From Halichondria panicea (taxonomy: Eukaryota > Porifera > Demospongiae > Suberitida > Halichondriidae): a stretch of DNA of 64,000 nt. The position numbers and the translations under genes were made by a program. Below the pieces are notes generated by a model. That model made no database searches. It saw only the letters and a list, made by a program, of their open reading frames with translations, and was not told the origin of the DNA. Of the stretch, positions 11,969-24,900 are shown piece after piece. Positions within the stretch are counted from its first letter, which is position 1; each line of letters opens with the position of its first letter. The DNA lies in contig NC_087389.1 in assembly GCF_963675165.1 (NCBI RefSeq), positions 1,832,001-1,896,000 on the forward strand, read 5' to 3'.

Positions 11969-13202
11969 ATGACATACAACCCTAGGTCTTTCGAAGCTGT
12001 TCCACATCTGCAATTTGATAAGCTGATTCAAAAACTGAGGGAAAATCCTGAGCAGAATTGGGTATAATTATAATTATGTCAGTGAGACGATGTATTAAAT
12101 ACTATGTAGTCTACCTATGCTAGATATCAATTGCTATCTAGCTCAACTTTCCATGGTTGAACAATAATTTAATATTGTCAATAATTATTGTAATAATTTA
12201 TTATAATATTGATACCCTTATTTAAAGTGAACTCTTGTACTTGGCTATGCAGACCAAAGTTTCTATGGTAAACACTCTCCTACGGTTCAAGTCTAAAGTG
12301 GAGGGAACAATTACCGTTGACAGCTGGCCTGATTTCAGTGCTATCTTATCCCATCAACACTCGGAAATGGTGAGGCATTTGGCATAATAGTTATACTCTA
12401 AAATAATTATCTCTGCAGGGATCTTTTAAATGCTGTGTGCTTGAGAGAAAAGAAGATCATGTTCAAATGGTCATTCAAGAGATAGCAAAAAAGAAGTGCA
12501 AGTACATAATGGGTAACGTGCAAACTATCATGTGAATTGTTTCCTATGTTGTACATGCACAGTTGATGAATGGCTCGGAAAAGATGTACAGGCAGCACTA
12601 CAGTCTAATGACATGGCAAAAGGTCCTATCATCAATACTTATATTGCCTTCTACCTCCCAAAAAGCTGTGATTTCATCGTTAAACCAATGTAAGCTCACA
12701 AAGCCATAGTCAAGTTTTTTTTACCCAATCTCCTAAAAAAAACTTTGTTTTAACGTTCACGTTGTTATTCCCATAATTATATAGGACCTGCCCAGAAGGA
12801 TATGTTTTGAGAAGCCTGGAAGAGTGTCATATGGAAGAGGTTACAGTGGATTGGAGTTATATGGATCGTGACAAAAAGATATCCGTATTCACCAAGATAG
12901 TCAAGCAACATCACAGTGTTGGTATCTTCCCAATATGCTCTGGGAAAATAGACAAATCTCCGGTTGGATGGTGTATGCAATATCCATCAGGATTCTTTGG
13001 TCACTTGTTTGTTAATGAGGAGCATCGAAGAAAGGGACTTGCTAAGGTTTTGATACAACACATATGCTGTTTAATTGAAGAAGATGGAGAGGTTCCTTTA
13101 GCATTTGTTGAAAAAGACAATATAAAATCACTTTCCCTTTTTCGAAGCCTTAGTTTTGTTCAGTCAGATTTCCAAGCTGCGACTCTTACACGCTTTTGTT
13201 AG
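11969..13202 (+). CDS. GLYAT-like N-acyltransferase, copy A
   Basis: Five exons: 11969-12061, 12253-12369, 12419-12512, 12563-12689 and 12785-13202. The product is 282 residues and all phases agree with copies B, C and D. The start is MTYNPRSFEAV. Exon 2 holds the family signature VDSWPDFSAI, close to vertebrate GLYATL proteins. Exon 5 carries the GNAT domain, with PVGWCMQYPSG, the acyl-CoA loop EEHRRKGLAK and DNIKSLSLFRSL. The family transfers acyl groups from CoA to glycine or other amino acids. The start codon faces copy D across 4.8 kb of transposon-filled DNA. Exons show no damage. Confidence 0.88.
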
Positions 13203-13419
13203 TCAGCTGTTTTGCATGCAGTGTCTGTATATTTTTTGGCCTGTACATTCCTAGTGTATTATTATAGGTGTATTCTTTCAAATGTAAATAAATTGCTAGA
13301 ATATTGATCAGGGAAAAAGGACCAAAAGGTACCGAAACAAGCGAGGGAGGAGAGCTGCAAGTTAACCCGTCACAACGTCATTCACAGGTATACATGTGTA
13401 GATGTACGATCTAAGTGTT

Positions 13420-14290
13420 TAAAGGTTTTGCAGAATTCTTGCAACAGGGCTAAACAGACACAGCAATGACTTCCATATATTATAGTGTACATGTCAAGGT
13501 ATAAATTATGTATAATTATTTGAATTGAAAGATGTCCTGTGAGCCTAAGAGAGCATCAGCTTATTCACAAGATTTAATTAAGGTGGTGGATGGTGCACCA
13601 GGTGGAAATTCAGGGCAAATATTGTTGTGAAGTTGGTGTGTGCAGAACTGTTGGCATATCTGTGTATTGACTGCATTATCAGTTGCTTTTAGTACCATTT
13701 GGAGGTTTTTGCAAGACAGTCAATGGTTCTTGTTGCAAAGCAAAGAAGTGAGAGGAGCATACCTTCAAGACATGCACATTTTCAATGGTCATCCTGAAAT
13801 GTTGATGAGACTGGAGGCTGACAGAAGAAATTGCCAGAGGAGATTTGTAAGGCCTAAGGGGCAAGCCTCCTGTCTTCAAGCTTATCAATATCAACCAATA
13901 TACCCATACCACTGTTTGGAGGGTGTTTCGTTTATCAACTGTTCCGGTATCATTGAAAAGAGCAACAGTTCTGAATATAAACTGATGCTCTCTGGACATC
14001 TTTCAATTCAAATAATTATACACATACCAGGTATCATACAGGATTTTGAATTAGAGGGGATTTTGAAAAGTCACCAAAACGTTGGTCAACAGTTATTTCA
14101 GTACCCTGCCGGCTATGGACACTCAGTCGTACGACTGAGTACCTGAATGCAAATTTTAGGGGGGGGGGGGGGGGGGGATTGGAGCCAGAGGGGGATAATC
14201 ATATATCCCTGTATGGTGCATATACATGTACATGTACATTGTATATACTATAATCAGCAGTTGACTTCCATAATTATATGGAAGTCCTTA
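13420..14290. other. Insertion present only in unit A
   Basis: Unit B joins the flanking sequences with about 70 bp, so roughly 0.8 kb was gained in A (or lost in B). The tail of the block (GAATGCAAATTTTA, a run of about 19 G, ATTGGAGC) is an inverted match to 17270-17340, and GTATCATACAGGATTTTGAA resembles 51150-51180, so it is probably repeat-derived. A hairpin ACTCAGTCGTACGACTGAGT lies near 14118. A 168-codon open frame crosses it but has no family features. Confidence 0.45.
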
Positions 14291-14552
14291 TTATTATGCA
14301 TTTAATACAATGATAATTATTGTTCTGACAGTACAATGTGTGATGTGATGTATATGAATTCTGCACTAGCTGTTCATGACATTGTGACACATTGATGTAC
14401 AGCTCTCCTCCCTCGCTTGTTTCGTGACTTTTGGGTGCTTTACGCGTCAGACAACAATTGGTGGAAGAGTTCCAGAAATACATGTCCTTAGCTTGACTGC
14501 GTACTAGAGACTTTAAGAGGCGCCAGTGATGTTTTAGCCCATCAAAGCTGAT

Positions 14553-16255
14553 GGAGGGCAACATACAACGATACAACAACTGGAGAGAGAAATCAAACGG
14601 TGGGTGTGCGAATTTGAAAATAGCGACTATACCTTCTTACGTACTTGCATCTGTGCAATTTAATTATCCTCAGTCCTTTACTTTATGAGTCCCCTTACAC
14701 GTACAAGCTATGCCTGCTTGTATTTAATGTTTGAGGCATGGTATTGGTTAAACAATTGTATGCATAATACCTGAATACCTGTTCAATCTTGACAATACAG
14801 TACCTTTTTGATTGACCTCTATTTATATCAAACAAAGCTATCTCTGCCCTCCACAGGCTGAGGTATTATAGAGAAGGACAGCTGGCTAGGAGGAGGAGGA
14901 GAAATCTACACTGGTTGAGGATAAAAAAAGGTCACGTGGACAAGGTCAAAGTGGAGCATGAGGTGGATGGCAAGCTCAGTTTCAGCAATTGATGCTGAAA
15001 GAAAAAAGTGAGATTATAATATCTACTGTCCTATTTTTATAGTCTATGTACAAACCACTATAGTAGCTAATAAGTGGGAATACTCCTTAAACACTTGTGT
15101 ATGTGTCACAAGAATCAATATGAGGATACTACCTCATTTTATGAGCCTGCTCCTCACGAGTACAGTCAGGTTCCTGTCCCAGCAGGGTTTCATCTAGTGG
15201 AGTGGGCTGGGGTGAACCTTCCCCCCAAAATGCTCATCTTCCCCCCCTCCCCCCCCCCAAATGTTTGTAGAATTAATGACATCATCACATTTAATCCTAG
15301 ATGAAACCCTGCCCAGCTGGGGCAGGAATGCTCAAAAGCATGCTCCATTTGTCTTTCTGCTTTCATGGTGGCCTGGGATCGAGGCTAGCTCCATGCAAAC
15401 AACACAGGCTGGACAAGGTTGGTATATATGGGGAAGTATATAGAAGTATAATATATTAAGACAGAGTGGTAGGTTTTCTAAACGCAATCATACCTGATCT
15501 ATATGTATATGTGTATTTGTTCAGCACCTCTCATGATCGACTTGCCTATATTGCTATATAGCACATTGTAGTTGTGTATAATCAAGGGCATATTAAGAGA
15601 AGAGGGCATGCAAATCACAATGTATACTGTACGTGTATGCGTTAGGCCCTGATAATTTTTTTCACCCAATCTATTCTTTAATTCTTGAAAAATGTGCCTA
15701 TTATTCTCATAAAAAATCTGCCCAAAAATGTGATTATATAAACAAAATTAAGACTCAATCCCAGGCCGAGTTTTCACTTTTATAACGGTTAGGTGAACAA
15801 CTATACAACTATAGGGCTACACACAACGACACAAGCCATAATTCATGTATCACGATTCTCATTCTTATATTCACTTTGCACCTTCAGGAATTTTTGCCGT
15901 GAGAACATCCTTATGTAAAACTTAATGATCTTTACCAAAAATGTACATTGTTGCCAATTATTCATTGACACCTATTATGCTAAAATTATGAGCATAATTT
16001 ATCAGGGCCTAGTATGCGTCGTATTATTGATGAGTCAGCAGGATATGCTAGGCCAACCACCCACTAGGGAATAGAGTAAAAACAAGAGTATAAAGTGCAC
16101 GTGCAATAAATTCTTGGACATAAGCCCCCGCCCAATGATACAATAGATTGTAGTTGCATCTCTTCTTTTTTACGCCCTTGCTATTATCTATGACAGGCTG
16201 TCTTCAACTGAGGCTCATGAGGAACACTGTGGCATTGACAGCTAGGTGTAATGAT
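14553..16255 (+). pseudogene. Inverted relic of the LEKR1-like coiled-coil gene (unit A)
   Basis: Pieces of the neighbouring minus-strand gene reappear on plus. 14553-14610 matches the end of exon 2, 14865-14985 matches exon 3 (GTGGACAAGGTCAAAGTGGA shared), 15095-15425 matches exon 4 in fragments, and 16190-16255 matches exon 7 (GACAGCTAGGTGTAATG). They are interrupted by stops and small rearrangements, and other repeats lie between them. The same relic follows the acyltransferase in units B and C, so it predates the duplication. Confidence 0.7.
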
Positions 16256-17557
16256 CGAGCTGATGTACAGGCCATTGTCAGTAGTGTACTGTTTTCTGGA
16301 GTGTGGTTTGGACTGTGCAATGTTAAAGTTACCGTGGATACTTACTTGCCTGCACTTAGAAATCGTCTCAGTAACTTCCTTGAGATTCTGTTTGTGTTGT
16401 CAATCATAAATCATACATTTTGTTATGACATCATTTAATTTTTAGATTTCTAGCAGAGGAGGAATGCCAGGGTAACGTTTAATAAAAAATTAAACATTCT
16501 TGTTCTGTGGGTCTTCTCAGAACCCTTTTAGTTGATCAACATGCAGTGACGAGGAGTGCTGGCTGTTGTGTTGGTGTTTAGTCTCATCGGGATGATCCAC
16601 ATTCCCAACGGTCTGTGAGGCCAAACCCTGCCCTGTGAAGACTGGTGCTTGTGTATTCATTGTCTACGTTCTATACTGCTCATCTTCATGTTGTTTCAGG
16701 TATGTTGTTAGCTTTTTAGTATGTAATTTAATATGGCCATATGCTTTGCTATAATTTTTTTAGATTGAGAAACTAGTCTCTTTTTGTATCGGAATCTCTT
16801 AGTGTTTGTAGCGCCCCGAGTTTAGTTTCCGTATAGCGCTCTATTTTTGAGGAACTAAAATTTCGCGGATTTTACATTTATGAGGATTGAGGATTGACCA
16901 CACCTTGACAATAGAGAGGTCTTTACAATACCGGAAGTATCAAAATTTCAAGATCAATCTGCCAAAACCGCGAAATTTTAGTGCCTCAAAAATATATAGA
17001 TAAACACAAGTGCAAGCATGCAAGACTTTTCAGTATAATTATACAGACTTTTCCTGTGATAGTTTCAGTTTAAAATGTTTACAGTGTTTGTAATTGAAGT
17101 GTTTCAACCAACAATTATACCTTTCACAGACGATGGATGACACAAATGCTGTTCCTAACAGTTTATAGATCCTAGTCTCAGTAATAACAGGAGCATTAAC
17201 TCTTGGTAATAATATGTGGCAGCTGCCAACAGCAACCCCATTTGACTCCCCAGGGACTGGGTGTCATACAGGGGGAAAGGGGGGATATCCCCCTCTAGCT
17301 CCAATCCCCCCCCCCTAAAATTTGCATTCAAGTGTGCTTGTAGTTGCCAATTTTACATACTAACAGTTGAAATAGCAAAACTGTCTAGTTGCTTTTCTTA
17401 TTTCCCCCCTCTACTTCACAAAACCCTGCTCCCTTGGGCTATCATTGCGTTATTATGTAGATTCTGTGCTGCTCAAATGGCTATACATATACGCATGCAT
17501 ACTGTCTATACATTACATGCTCATTGTATGCATATTTATACCTTATCTTTATCGCAT

Positions 17558-17606
17558 CTACAGTTTGTGGCTCTGGTGCACCTATCTTCTGTAACCCTAT
17601 AATAGC
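17558..17606 (+). pseudogene. Fragment of the bHLH gene's exon 2 (unit A)
   Basis: CGCATCTACAG followed by GGCTCTGGTGCACC and TGTAACCCT matches the intron 1/exon 2 junction of the bHLH gene at 49237 (minus), including the splice acceptor. Only about 50 bp is recognisable. Surrounding DNA (16.3-18.1 kb) is non-coding, with a one-ended CCGTATAGCG repeat near 16829. Confidence 0.55.
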
Positions 17607-20496
17607 TTCCAGATAATTTTAGTTTGAGAAACAAACCTGCACATAATAATTATTATGTACATGCAGTCATGTATTTTATAAGCTGAATCTTTTTGATCTC
17701 ATGATTGGACTAACATGCCTCATGCACGTTCTTATAATTATTTGTGTTCCTACTGTAGATGTGCTTATACGTACATGATTGGTCTGCAAGAACATGATTT
17801 ATAATCATGTTCATTATCACATGCATGCAGGCACAGACTCGTGTGATAATCTTCAGTGTCCATAGGATAATAATAATATCATAATTATGCAGTAACAATT
17901 TTACAACTTCATAATTTATAATTTACGCAAGTACTCTTGCAAAATAAGGACTAGTACTATACAGACTCTATTTTAATGTACGTGTGTATAATTACCACAT
18001 GCATGATCTATTTATAATTAAAAAGTTGTGTATACGATGAGAAATGAGGATAGATGTAGATGATCGAAATAAAAAGGAATTAAGTGACGTATACTTGCCT
18101 GGGAAAATGTAATCAGGTTTTTGTCTATAATCTAATACGTTTTCTTGCTCCGTTTTGATGAAGCCTTGGCTAATGACAGCTCTTCTGTTAATCTCTCTCT
18201 CTCCTCACATTCCTTTTCAACTATCGCTTGAAGCACTGAAATCTGTACATTAATACAAGGGATGACATGTCACCACACGCTGATACTACAGTAGACTTGA
18301 TATACCGGCCATTTGGTTTGGCACGGATTGCTAGCTAGATTACTGCACAAAACTCGCCCTGAAATGCGGCCACTCGCTATTCCGTAAACAACGACAATTA
18401 TTTGATATTTGATAATTATATAGAGAATAATACAGGCAAATGCCTACCTTCAAAATGTTATCACGGAAATGTGTATAATAAAACCACATCATATAGCAAG
18501 TCATCCACGCGTACAGCTTAAAGGATCAGGTAAAGTATCCTATATAACCTTACATACCTCTTGGTATGCCTCAGAGAGCTTCTCCTCGAGAGCCACCCTC
18601 TTTTTCTCGGCCAATTCCAACTTCTTCCTCACTTGGTGTGTCTCAACTGATGCTCTCTCCTCCAGGCTTTTCCTGTCACGTTTCTCTTGGAGTAGAGACA
18701 ATTCTAGCGCTTTGACAGAGCTCAAGTGATTTGTCATTTCCCTGTCTCCTATGTCCTGTGGTATCTCATAAAGTGTGTAAGGGTGGTAGCTATAGTTACC
18801 TTCTCTTTCTGTAGCTGTTCTTGGAGAGATGAGACCAGTCTAGTCTTTTCCAGTTCACAAGCAGTCAATGTTGACGTCAGCTGTAACAAACGGTAGCACT
18901 CAAAAATTAATATACCGTATAGCGGATAATTTTCATGGGGTAAAAAATTCTTTCAACTCAAAAACTAGCCTCGATCCCAGGCCGCACTGAAAATGGGCCT
19001 GGTACCATTGAAACTAAAAACTGAGTAGCATAGTCCTACTCTTGGTCATACTAGAAGCAATGAGCCAGAAACTTTTTGTGAAGGCGGCTACTCGAAAACG
19101 GTGATTTTCGTGAGTAAACATTTCACGAAAATTACCCGCTGTTACGATAAAATGCACACACAAAATAGCTATATAATTATAGTACAATATAATTGCCGAT
19201 AAATTATACCTCAATTAGCTTTGCTCGCATTTCTTGCTGTTTTGAGAATTGAGTCTTAACAGTCTCCTTGAGAGTAATGAACAAGCAGCAAAAAATCATA
19301 AAAACACAATCTATTACAAATAACAGACCATTTCATGCTCAGTCTTGATTGCCTTGCGAGCACTTTCCAACTGATACCTATGTTCTCTTCTCACTGTCTC
19401 TAACTCTTGGGAGTGCTTCAACTGTAGAGCTTCCATTTTCTTATGGCCACAGGTCAACTCCTCTCGACAGCTGGTCATTGATGACTGCAACTCCTGTGAG
19501 TGCATGCGGAACAAATAATAGACATACATTTTCCATCCACCAACACTCGTCACAAGGTTTGTGAAGTTGACCTGACAGTTTCAAAGAAGTTACTGATACC
19601 ATTTCTAAGTACATGTACATGCAGCTGACGCTTGCCACAGCCGGGCTGTAAGTGTGCATGATAATTTTAATAAGAGGAGGGCTACATGTCAGACTCACAC
19701 ACACCCATCTCAATGCTGTGACAATTTACGTTAATCCACATACATTGCATATTATACCTTTCGTGTCTGTTCCAGTGACTTTAACTTGTGCAATGTTTTC
19801 TCGAGTGTGGCTTGGACTGCAGCTTTGCTAGACTCCAACGCATTGACCTGGGTCTCTAACTCCCTCACTCTCCTGCGATAGTATAAACAAACTCCTGATA
19901 ACGTATACACATTAAAATCAAGGGATCTAACAGGAACGCATTGTAAAATAAGATGGATACGTACTACATCGCTTGCTCTCTCTATATACCTGCCAGCTCC
20001 ATTACACCTAGCTGTCAACTCCACAGTGGTTTCACGAGCCTCAGTTGAAAACAGCCTGTCATAGATACAATTACAATGTAATAATATCACGTTGTCAAGG
20101 TAACAAGGGTGTAATAAAAGTCATACAACCTCTCTGTGTTATACTATTTTTATTACACGATCACACAGCCTTGAGGCATGATTTGGTAAGGGGTTGTAGT
20201 GATATAAAACACATTATAGCATGAGAATCCTTGTGTTTTATTTAAATATATGCAGGCAATTCGTCCTCATGCTTGTGCCTGTATACTTAAAATAGAACAC
20301 TCGAATAATTATTAGGCAAGTCAATCCTCAGACTGAACATTACTGTATATGTTCTAATTTATCGGACAGCAACAAAATCTTGGAAATTGTCTGGGTATAA
20401 TAGGGCGTATGCATTACTACAATTCCTATTATTAGACTTCCGGTCGAAGGGACAGGGCGTTAACTAGAACACATTTTTGTAACAAATCTAATGTAA

Positions 20497-21861
20497 ATGG
20501 TTCGTTTTTGCTGTGTTCCAAACTGCTCTAATAGGTCTGATAGAGAGTCTCACCTTTCCTATTTTGGACTACCTCTAAAGAACAAGTCTTTACTCAAGAA
20601 GTGGATTCACGTTGTTTGTCGAAAGAATCTGTTGATCAACAGCAACACCAAAATCTGCAGTGAACACTTTGTCAACGCACATGGCAGGCGTCTCTACTCA
20701 GATGAGGTCCCCAGTTTGCTTCTACCAGTTGTTGTAAGGGCTCAGAAGGCTAGAAAGGAACCAAGAGAGCGCAGTTTACTCCTACAAGAAGAAGGCTTAG
20801 ATGAATTGGAATTGGAACAAAAAGATGTGTCAACACAAACGGAAGAGGTTGACGTTGAAGTACCTGGTGAGCTGTTAAGAATGAAAAAAATGGTTGCTAA
20901 GCTGGAAGCCAAAGTACATGAACTAGATACGAAAATGAATCGGCAACTATTTCGGTTTTCTTCAATCAAAGATGATGATGTGAAGGTAGCGTTCTATACT
21001 GGGTTTCCTACGTCTTCATGTCTTAAAGCATTCTTTCAGTTTCTTGAACCAGCAGCTAGTGACTTAATCTATTCTAAGAAACAAGAAGAAAATCATGTTC
21101 GAACAGGAGAAGAAACTAAGCGCTATCGTCCAAGATCATTACCACCCATAGAAGAGATGTTTTTGACATTAGTTCGTCTTCGCCTTGGACTGCTAGAGCA
21201 AGATCTTGCTGATCGCTTCAGTGTATCTCAATCTACCGTTAGTAGAATTACTTGCACATGGATCAATTTCCTCTACTTGAAACTAAAACAAATTCCTATG
21301 TGGCCTTCAAGAAACCTTGTGAGAGCAAATATGCCAAAACAATTTAAAGAACAGTACCCTACAACACGAGTAATAATTGATGCTACTGAAATATATATCG
21401 AACAACCTCACCTACCTGAACTGCAACAGATGACTTTCTCTAATTACAAGAATGATAACACGTTTAAGGTTTTAGTTGGGATCTCTCCTGACGGAGCAAT
21501 TACTTTTGTCTCGTCTTTGTTTCCTGGAAGTATTTCTGATAAGGCATTAACGAGGGAGAGTGGGATATTGGACTTGTTAGACAGTGGAGATTCGGTAATG
21601 GCAGATCGAGGAAGACCTTCTGTGAGGGGTGTACGTCTTAACATTCCACCATTTCTTAGAGGAAAAAAGCAACTTTCAGAGAAAGAACTAGTAGTTACTC
21701 GACGCATAGCATCTTTGAGAATTCATGTGGAACGTGCCATGGAGAGAATCAAAAATTTTCACATTTTTGACAAGAGTTTACCTGTATCTTTAACTGACAT
21801 TGCAGATAGAATTTTTTGTGTGTGTTGTGCTCTATCTAATTTTCAGCCACCTTTACTTTAA
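20497..21861 (+). CDS. THAP-domain DDE transposase of the ISL2EU element
   Basis: A single exon of 454 residues. Residues 1-85 form a THAP zinc-binding domain (CCVPNCSNRS, conserved W, CSEHF), expected to bind the element ends. A charged linker and short coiled coil follow at about 100-150. A helix-turn-helix of the DDE_4 type (QDLADRFSVSQSTVSRI) lies near 240. The catalytic domain has D295 (IIDATE), D370 (MADRGR) and E412 (HVERAMERIKNF), with SISDKALTRESG between. All catalytic residues are present and the frame is unbroken. The ATG lies 95 bp inside the left terminus. The stop faces the nuclease gene, 132 bp away. Confidence 0.9.
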   Translation: MVRFCCVPNCSNRSDRESHLSYFGLPLKNKSLLKKWIHVVCRKNLLINSNTKICSEHFVNAHGRRLYSDEVPSLLLPVVVRAQKARKEPRERSLLLQEEGLDELELEQKDVSTQTEEVDVEVPGELLRMKKMVAKLEAKVHELDTKMNRQLFRFSSIKDDDVKVAFYTGFPTSSCLKAFFQFLEPAASDLIYSKKQEENHVRTGEETKRYRPRSLPPIEEMFLTLVRLRLGLLEQDLADRFSVSQSTVSRITCTWINFLYLKLKQIPMWPSRNLVRANMPKQFKEQYPTTRVIIDATEIYIEQPHLPELQQMTFSNYKNDNTFKVLVGISPDGAITFVSSLFPGSISDKALTRESGILDLLDSGDSVMADRGRPSVRGVRLNIPPFLRGKKQLSEKELVVTRRIASLRIHVERAMERIKNFHIFDKSLPVSLTDIADRIFCVCCALSNFQPPLL

Positions 21862-21993
21862 AAAAATGATTTGATCATTTCATTACATTGTTTAAAACAT
21901 GCACGGTATTAAACATTGATGGAAAGTAGAATAAGAAACAGAAACAAAATTAGATGTACTTCATGCAACTAATTATAGTCACAACAGCATTGA

Positions 21994-24900
21994 TCATAAA
22001 TAATAACTAGGTTTATGTTGTGGGTCAATTAATTCTGGTAGAATATGATCAAAAAAGTATGTGTCTAACTTTGGAATAAATTCCTCTTGCCAATGCTCAT
22101 CAGGTGATATCCGTTCAACAACAACACCTTTTGAGGTATAAACACAAAAGTCACACCACTGGGCAGTATATCGTGTAACATAGAGCTGTAGCTGGACTTG
22201 GTGGTAGTACGAGTGATTCCTTTTAAGAGATGGTATACCATTCACAAGTTGTAAGTAAAACCTCTTCTCTTTACACATTTCCTCAATCGTTTTATCTGCC
22301 ATACTGTAGGGACATTTGAATTCCGCAATACCAGTAGGAGTACAATCAATTGACAGATCAAAAACCCAAGCATCAGGGGACGCACCTAGCCAACATTTGT
22401 CACTATCAACAACAAACCCTGCTTTCTTTGTGTGTAAGCCTACATGGTCATTACTTCGCATGTATTTCTCATACTCAATGCGAGCGTTTTCCTCGTGATC
22501 TGTTCCCCACCGAATCGCTTTCGGAATGTGCACGAAGGGCTTGTAGTAAATCGTACACTGAAGAAGTGCTGGTGTCTTTTTTACTTGTTGAAGGATGCGT
22601 CCACATTTAGACCCGGTTATTCGGCTCTGTCTTTCGGCAATCCATAAAGTGCTCGAACTTTGATCTCTAGTTTTCATTTCCAAATCTTCCTGCTGTTTCT
22701 TACTAACAGAGAGCTTGTCTAAAATGTCTTCTGCGGTTACTCTCTCAGTGACAAACACTTTTAGAACATCAGCAGAATCACAAAATTTGACACTATCATC
22801 ACACAATCTCACAGAACCAGGCTTCAAACAGTACGTGTGGTCATTAGCAATTTTGTCAAACGATGGAACAAGTAAATTTAGAAGAGCACATGGTTTGTTG
22901 ATGCATAGCAACTCACAACGAAGAGCTTCCAGTGCCAACTTATCAACTTTACGAGTGTGTTGTGGTCGTGGATCATAAACCATTTGTGAACCCTTTCCAC
23001 GAATCTTTGAAGGTAACAGCTCACGCCGACGATCACCTAACTTTTCGACAGGAATTGGATGCACTTTTCGGCCACGAGGACGGTTCCACTGCTGTAGTTG
23101 GTCTGTACAGGTAAGACTTTCAGGTGCATCTTTAATTCTGAAAAAATCAGCCAGTGCATACGAGAGTGCCCCAATATGCTTACAGCTTCCACAAGGTCCA
23201 CAACCAGCAGGACAACCACACTCAGCACTCAAAATGTCATAGTTGTTCCTATTTAAGCACATACAATACAGTCGATCCTTCCTCATCTCAGGTAAACACT
23301 TAGATTTTATATACACTTTGTCAGTTATAGTAGCTACTTCAATGTCTTGAACGTGTCCACATCTAAATAAATTCTCCGCTGACTTACTGATCGATTTAAA
23401 GTCTCCAGCTGGTAGAGAGTCCTTTAGACAACGTGTCACAAAATACGACATAATTGTGCTCATAGTGAACCGTGGATCCGTTGGATCATCTATATCCTTA
23501 TCTCGAGAGAAGAAAGGAAGAATAGGAATCCAGCCTCTATCGGGATAAATGCATTTCTGTGCAGGAGGATCAGTAACTTCTGGTTCTTTAGTAGAAGCAT
23601 TTGTCCATCCATACTTTATACAAGCGTTTACTCTATGAATCAGTGAAGCGAAAAGTATTTGTAAAGTTAGATAGATCTAGTCTGATAATAGCCTCGATCC
23701 CAGGCCGATCCGTCTCTAATTGAACGCTAGGTCGCCTCCTCGGCCTGGTATTGATTGTATCTGGGCGTGTATCTGGGCATGTGCTGTGGTTGCTGTGGTT
23801 GCTCAGGTATTCGCTAAAAAAGAGCGAATACCTGAGCAAGGTGGAGCGAATAGAACACTAATAGTGCATGTAAGCATACTTACTCCGTAAAATCACCGTT
23901 AAATCACAAAGAACTCCGTGTCATAGGTCTATTCTTTTAGTTTGTCATAGATATAGGCTTAGCGAGCTAGAGTGTGAGGAGCTGTCTTGTGCGAAGGAAG
24001 AAGGAGCATCACTCTTGTGAAAGAACAGACCTAGGTTCTCAAGTTTCTGCTATCAGTGGCTACCTTTGATTGACTACACAATTTAATACAAGCGCTTGAT
24101 TAGACCATTGATTGCCAGATACACTTGGTAGAGTCTATCCTCAGACTCTGGCCATCGAGATCTTGTATACTATGCTCAGGGGTGTCCACAAGTGGCTGGG
24201 CCTGGGATGTATTGTCAAGGTGAGCGATATAAATCAATAATACCCTTTCATCATTGGAAATTGTACACTATAGCCTATAGCCCAATCCTTGGTATCTGGA
24301 TCAAGATATGACATTACGGCACTGGCACTGGTGTTGTGTTAGCCTCCTTCACCGGCCTTCAAGGAAGTTCGGCCTGGGATCGTGGCTAGTTTGTGTGGAC
24401 CATCACTGTGAGTTACAAAATGTATAGTGGAATGGTGAATTTAAGTTCATACTAATTTGTATACAGGAGCAAAATGGAACCTTCCCCTCCAACCCCCGTC
24501 GTACTCCTCCTAGCTGATGGGTGTGAACTCATTGAAGAGGATGCCCCAGTGCCACTCATGTCCTTCCCAAGGGTCCGATCTTATAAAACTACCTGCACTA
24601 AAACTACTGACGTAGAATGGCTCTTTCAACACTTGTGGTTGCTATCCTGACCAGTGACGTCAGGATTCTACTGTCTCTTGATGCACTGTGAACACACAAT
24701 CTTCGTTATGCCACCTGAAGGCTTAGCAGGCATGTCCAACGCAGTATTTATTAAGTCTTTCTGGAAGCTCTTGTTTGAGATCTTCGCTTCTAAACATCTG
24801 CATTTATTATGGACGCAGTACTGCTGTGCACAGTATTAATTTCTAGTGTCATTATATCATTATATCGCTGTATTTTTAGCCAACTGTGATAAACTGAAGA

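Noticed and set aside
13640-14146. 168-codon open frame (MQNCWHICVL...)
   Set aside because: It lies in the block found only in unit A, overlaps a long antisense frame, has no domain or composition signal, and its end is repeat sequence.
14274-14579. Minus-strand frame MLYRCMLPSISF... conserved in units A and B
   Set aside because: It is antisense to the exon-2 relic. Units are too recently duplicated for conservation to mean anything, and no family resemblance is seen.
15074-15443. Plus-strand frames in the relic region (also 37111-37485)
   Set aside because: They overlap fragments of inverted coiled-coil exon 4 and repeat DNA. Their apparent conservation between units reflects recent duplication, not coding constraint.
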